This document shows, piece after piece, positions 6,951 through 7,272 of a DNA stretch of 7,272 bases. The stretch spans positions 1-7,272 of the forward strand of contig CALKXN010000080.1 in NCBI GenBank assembly GCA_938003555.1. The letters run 5' to 3'. Both the position numbers and the translations under genes were made by a program. Below the pieces are notes generated by a model. It was not told where the DNA came from. It was given only the letters and a program-made list of their open reading frames with translations, and did no database searches. The first letter of the stretch is position 1. Every line of letters starts with the position of its first letter. This DNA is from an uncultured Robiginitomaculum sp. GTDB taxonomy: Bacteria; Pseudomonadota; Alphaproteobacteria; Caulobacterales; Maricaulaceae.

Positions 6951-6978
6951 GATCCCTGCCTGCGCAGGGATGAGCGGG
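6951..6978 (-). repeat. REP-like palindromic repeat, right arm
   Basis: This is the exact inverted copy of 6832-6859, 91 bases away. Its internal hairpin is ATCCCTGC (6952-6959), loop CTGC, GCAGGGAT (6964-6971), followed by GAGCGGG. With the left arm it makes a 147-bp REPIN-like unit. No transposase and no clear target duplication are visible beside it. Confidence 0.85.
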
Positions 6979-7160
6979 AGGAGAGTTTAGCGCTTCAAAA
7001 TCAAGGATATAGTTTTTTTACGCCGTGTCTTTCAATTCTGCCCTATATTGAAGCTGTCCTTATCTCACAGGGCAGGCAAGCGATCGTTGGCTGGCTGGAG
7101 ATAGGGCGGTATGGGAGAAATGGCGATTAAACGTATCGTCAGGACTCCCGCGAGCGAGAG

Positions 7161-7272
7161 CTAAAGCGACCAAAACTCGCCGGTGGCCGTTCGCAGCAAT
7201 ATCGCCGTGCGGTGGTGGAGCTTATCCTCGGATGAGTGAAGCCGCTTGAGCCCTATCACCCGCTCAAGGTGA
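7161..7272 (-). CDS. Possible C-terminal fragment of an unidentified protein
   Basis: On the minus strand a frame enters from the right edge and stops at TAG (7161-7163), giving 36 residues that end RTATGEFWSL. The composition is plausible for a protein end (mixed hydrophobic and charged, with HHRTAILLRTA), and a CTCTCG-CTCG-CGGGAG stem follows directly after the stop. However, codons such as ATA, GGG and CGG are unlike the neighbours, and a plus-strand frame is open over much of the same stretch. I do not recognise a family. Treat it as tentative. Confidence 0.3.
   Translation of the reverse strand, partial: HLERVIGLKRLHSSEDKLHHRTAILLRTATGEFWSL

Larger units (their letters stand above)
6752..7160. 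other. Gene-free intergenic stretch with palindromic repeats
   Basis: I find no supported gene here. The open frames that cross it read through the inverted repeat (giving the spurious peptide DPCLRRDE), lack a ribosome binding site, or end within a few codons. The stretch holds the hairpins at the DUF3108 stop, the REPIN-like unit (6832-6978), a TGCGGC-GGG-GCCGCA hairpin inside it (6925-6939), a run of seven T (7013-7019) without a GC stem directly before it, and further inverted repeats at 7038-7107. Confidence 0.6.

Noticed and set aside
6924..7130. 68-codon plus-strand open frame
   Set aside because: It begins inside the REPIN-like unit and reads through its right arm, giving DPCLRRDE, a familiar artefact of this repeat. 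No ribosome binding site or family resemblance is seen.

Overview
The window reads as chromosomal DNA of an alphaproteobacterium. The support is an aerobic-pathway cobaltochelatase CobT, an alphaproteobacterial-type ribosomal protein L28, a DUF3108 envelope protein next to it, and a palindromic GCAGGGAT-type intergenic repeat. A marine Hyphomonadaceae/Maricaulales-like source is a guess from overall style, not something the sequence proves.

Layout, left to right. (1) Positions 1-319, minus strand: the first 106 residues of a gene running off the left edge, with a PD-(D/E)XK nuclease-like motif. (2) Positions 419-2275, plus strand: cobT, complete, divergent from (1); cobS is not in the window. 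(3) Positions 2390-4147, plus strand: a 585-residue protein of an uncharacterised family, probably with a class I glutamine amidotransferase/ThuA-like fold plus a helical C-terminal part. It is the least understood full gene here. (4) A perfect 28-bp palindrome at 4175-4202 separates it from a convergent membrane fatty acid desaturase (4228-5235, minus). (5) rpmB (5382-5678, minus) lies upstream of the desaturase in the same direction but is closed by its own intrinsic terminator (5333-5359). (6) Divergent from rpmB is a secreted DUF3108 protein (5885-6751, plus). (7) From 6752 to about 7160 there is no convincing gene. This stretch holds two competing small hairpins at the DUF3108 stop codon, a pair of perfect 28-bp inverted repeats forming a REPIN-like unit (6832-6978), and some further inverted repeats. 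(8) At 7161-7272, minus strand, there may be the C-terminal end of another gene.

These genes do not form one pathway. cobT inserts cobalt during B12 synthesis, rpmB is translation housekeeping, the desaturase adjusts membrane lipids, and DUF3108 is probably an envelope protein. From memory, cobT, DUF3108 and rpmB tend to be neighbours in alphaproteobacteria; if so, the unknown 585-aa gene, the desaturase and the nuclease-like gene are accessory additions around a conserved core. I see no CRISPR array, tRNA, rRNA, transposase or clear multi-gene defence operon. The best candidates for undescribed biology are the 585-aa protein and the truncated nuclease-like gene.
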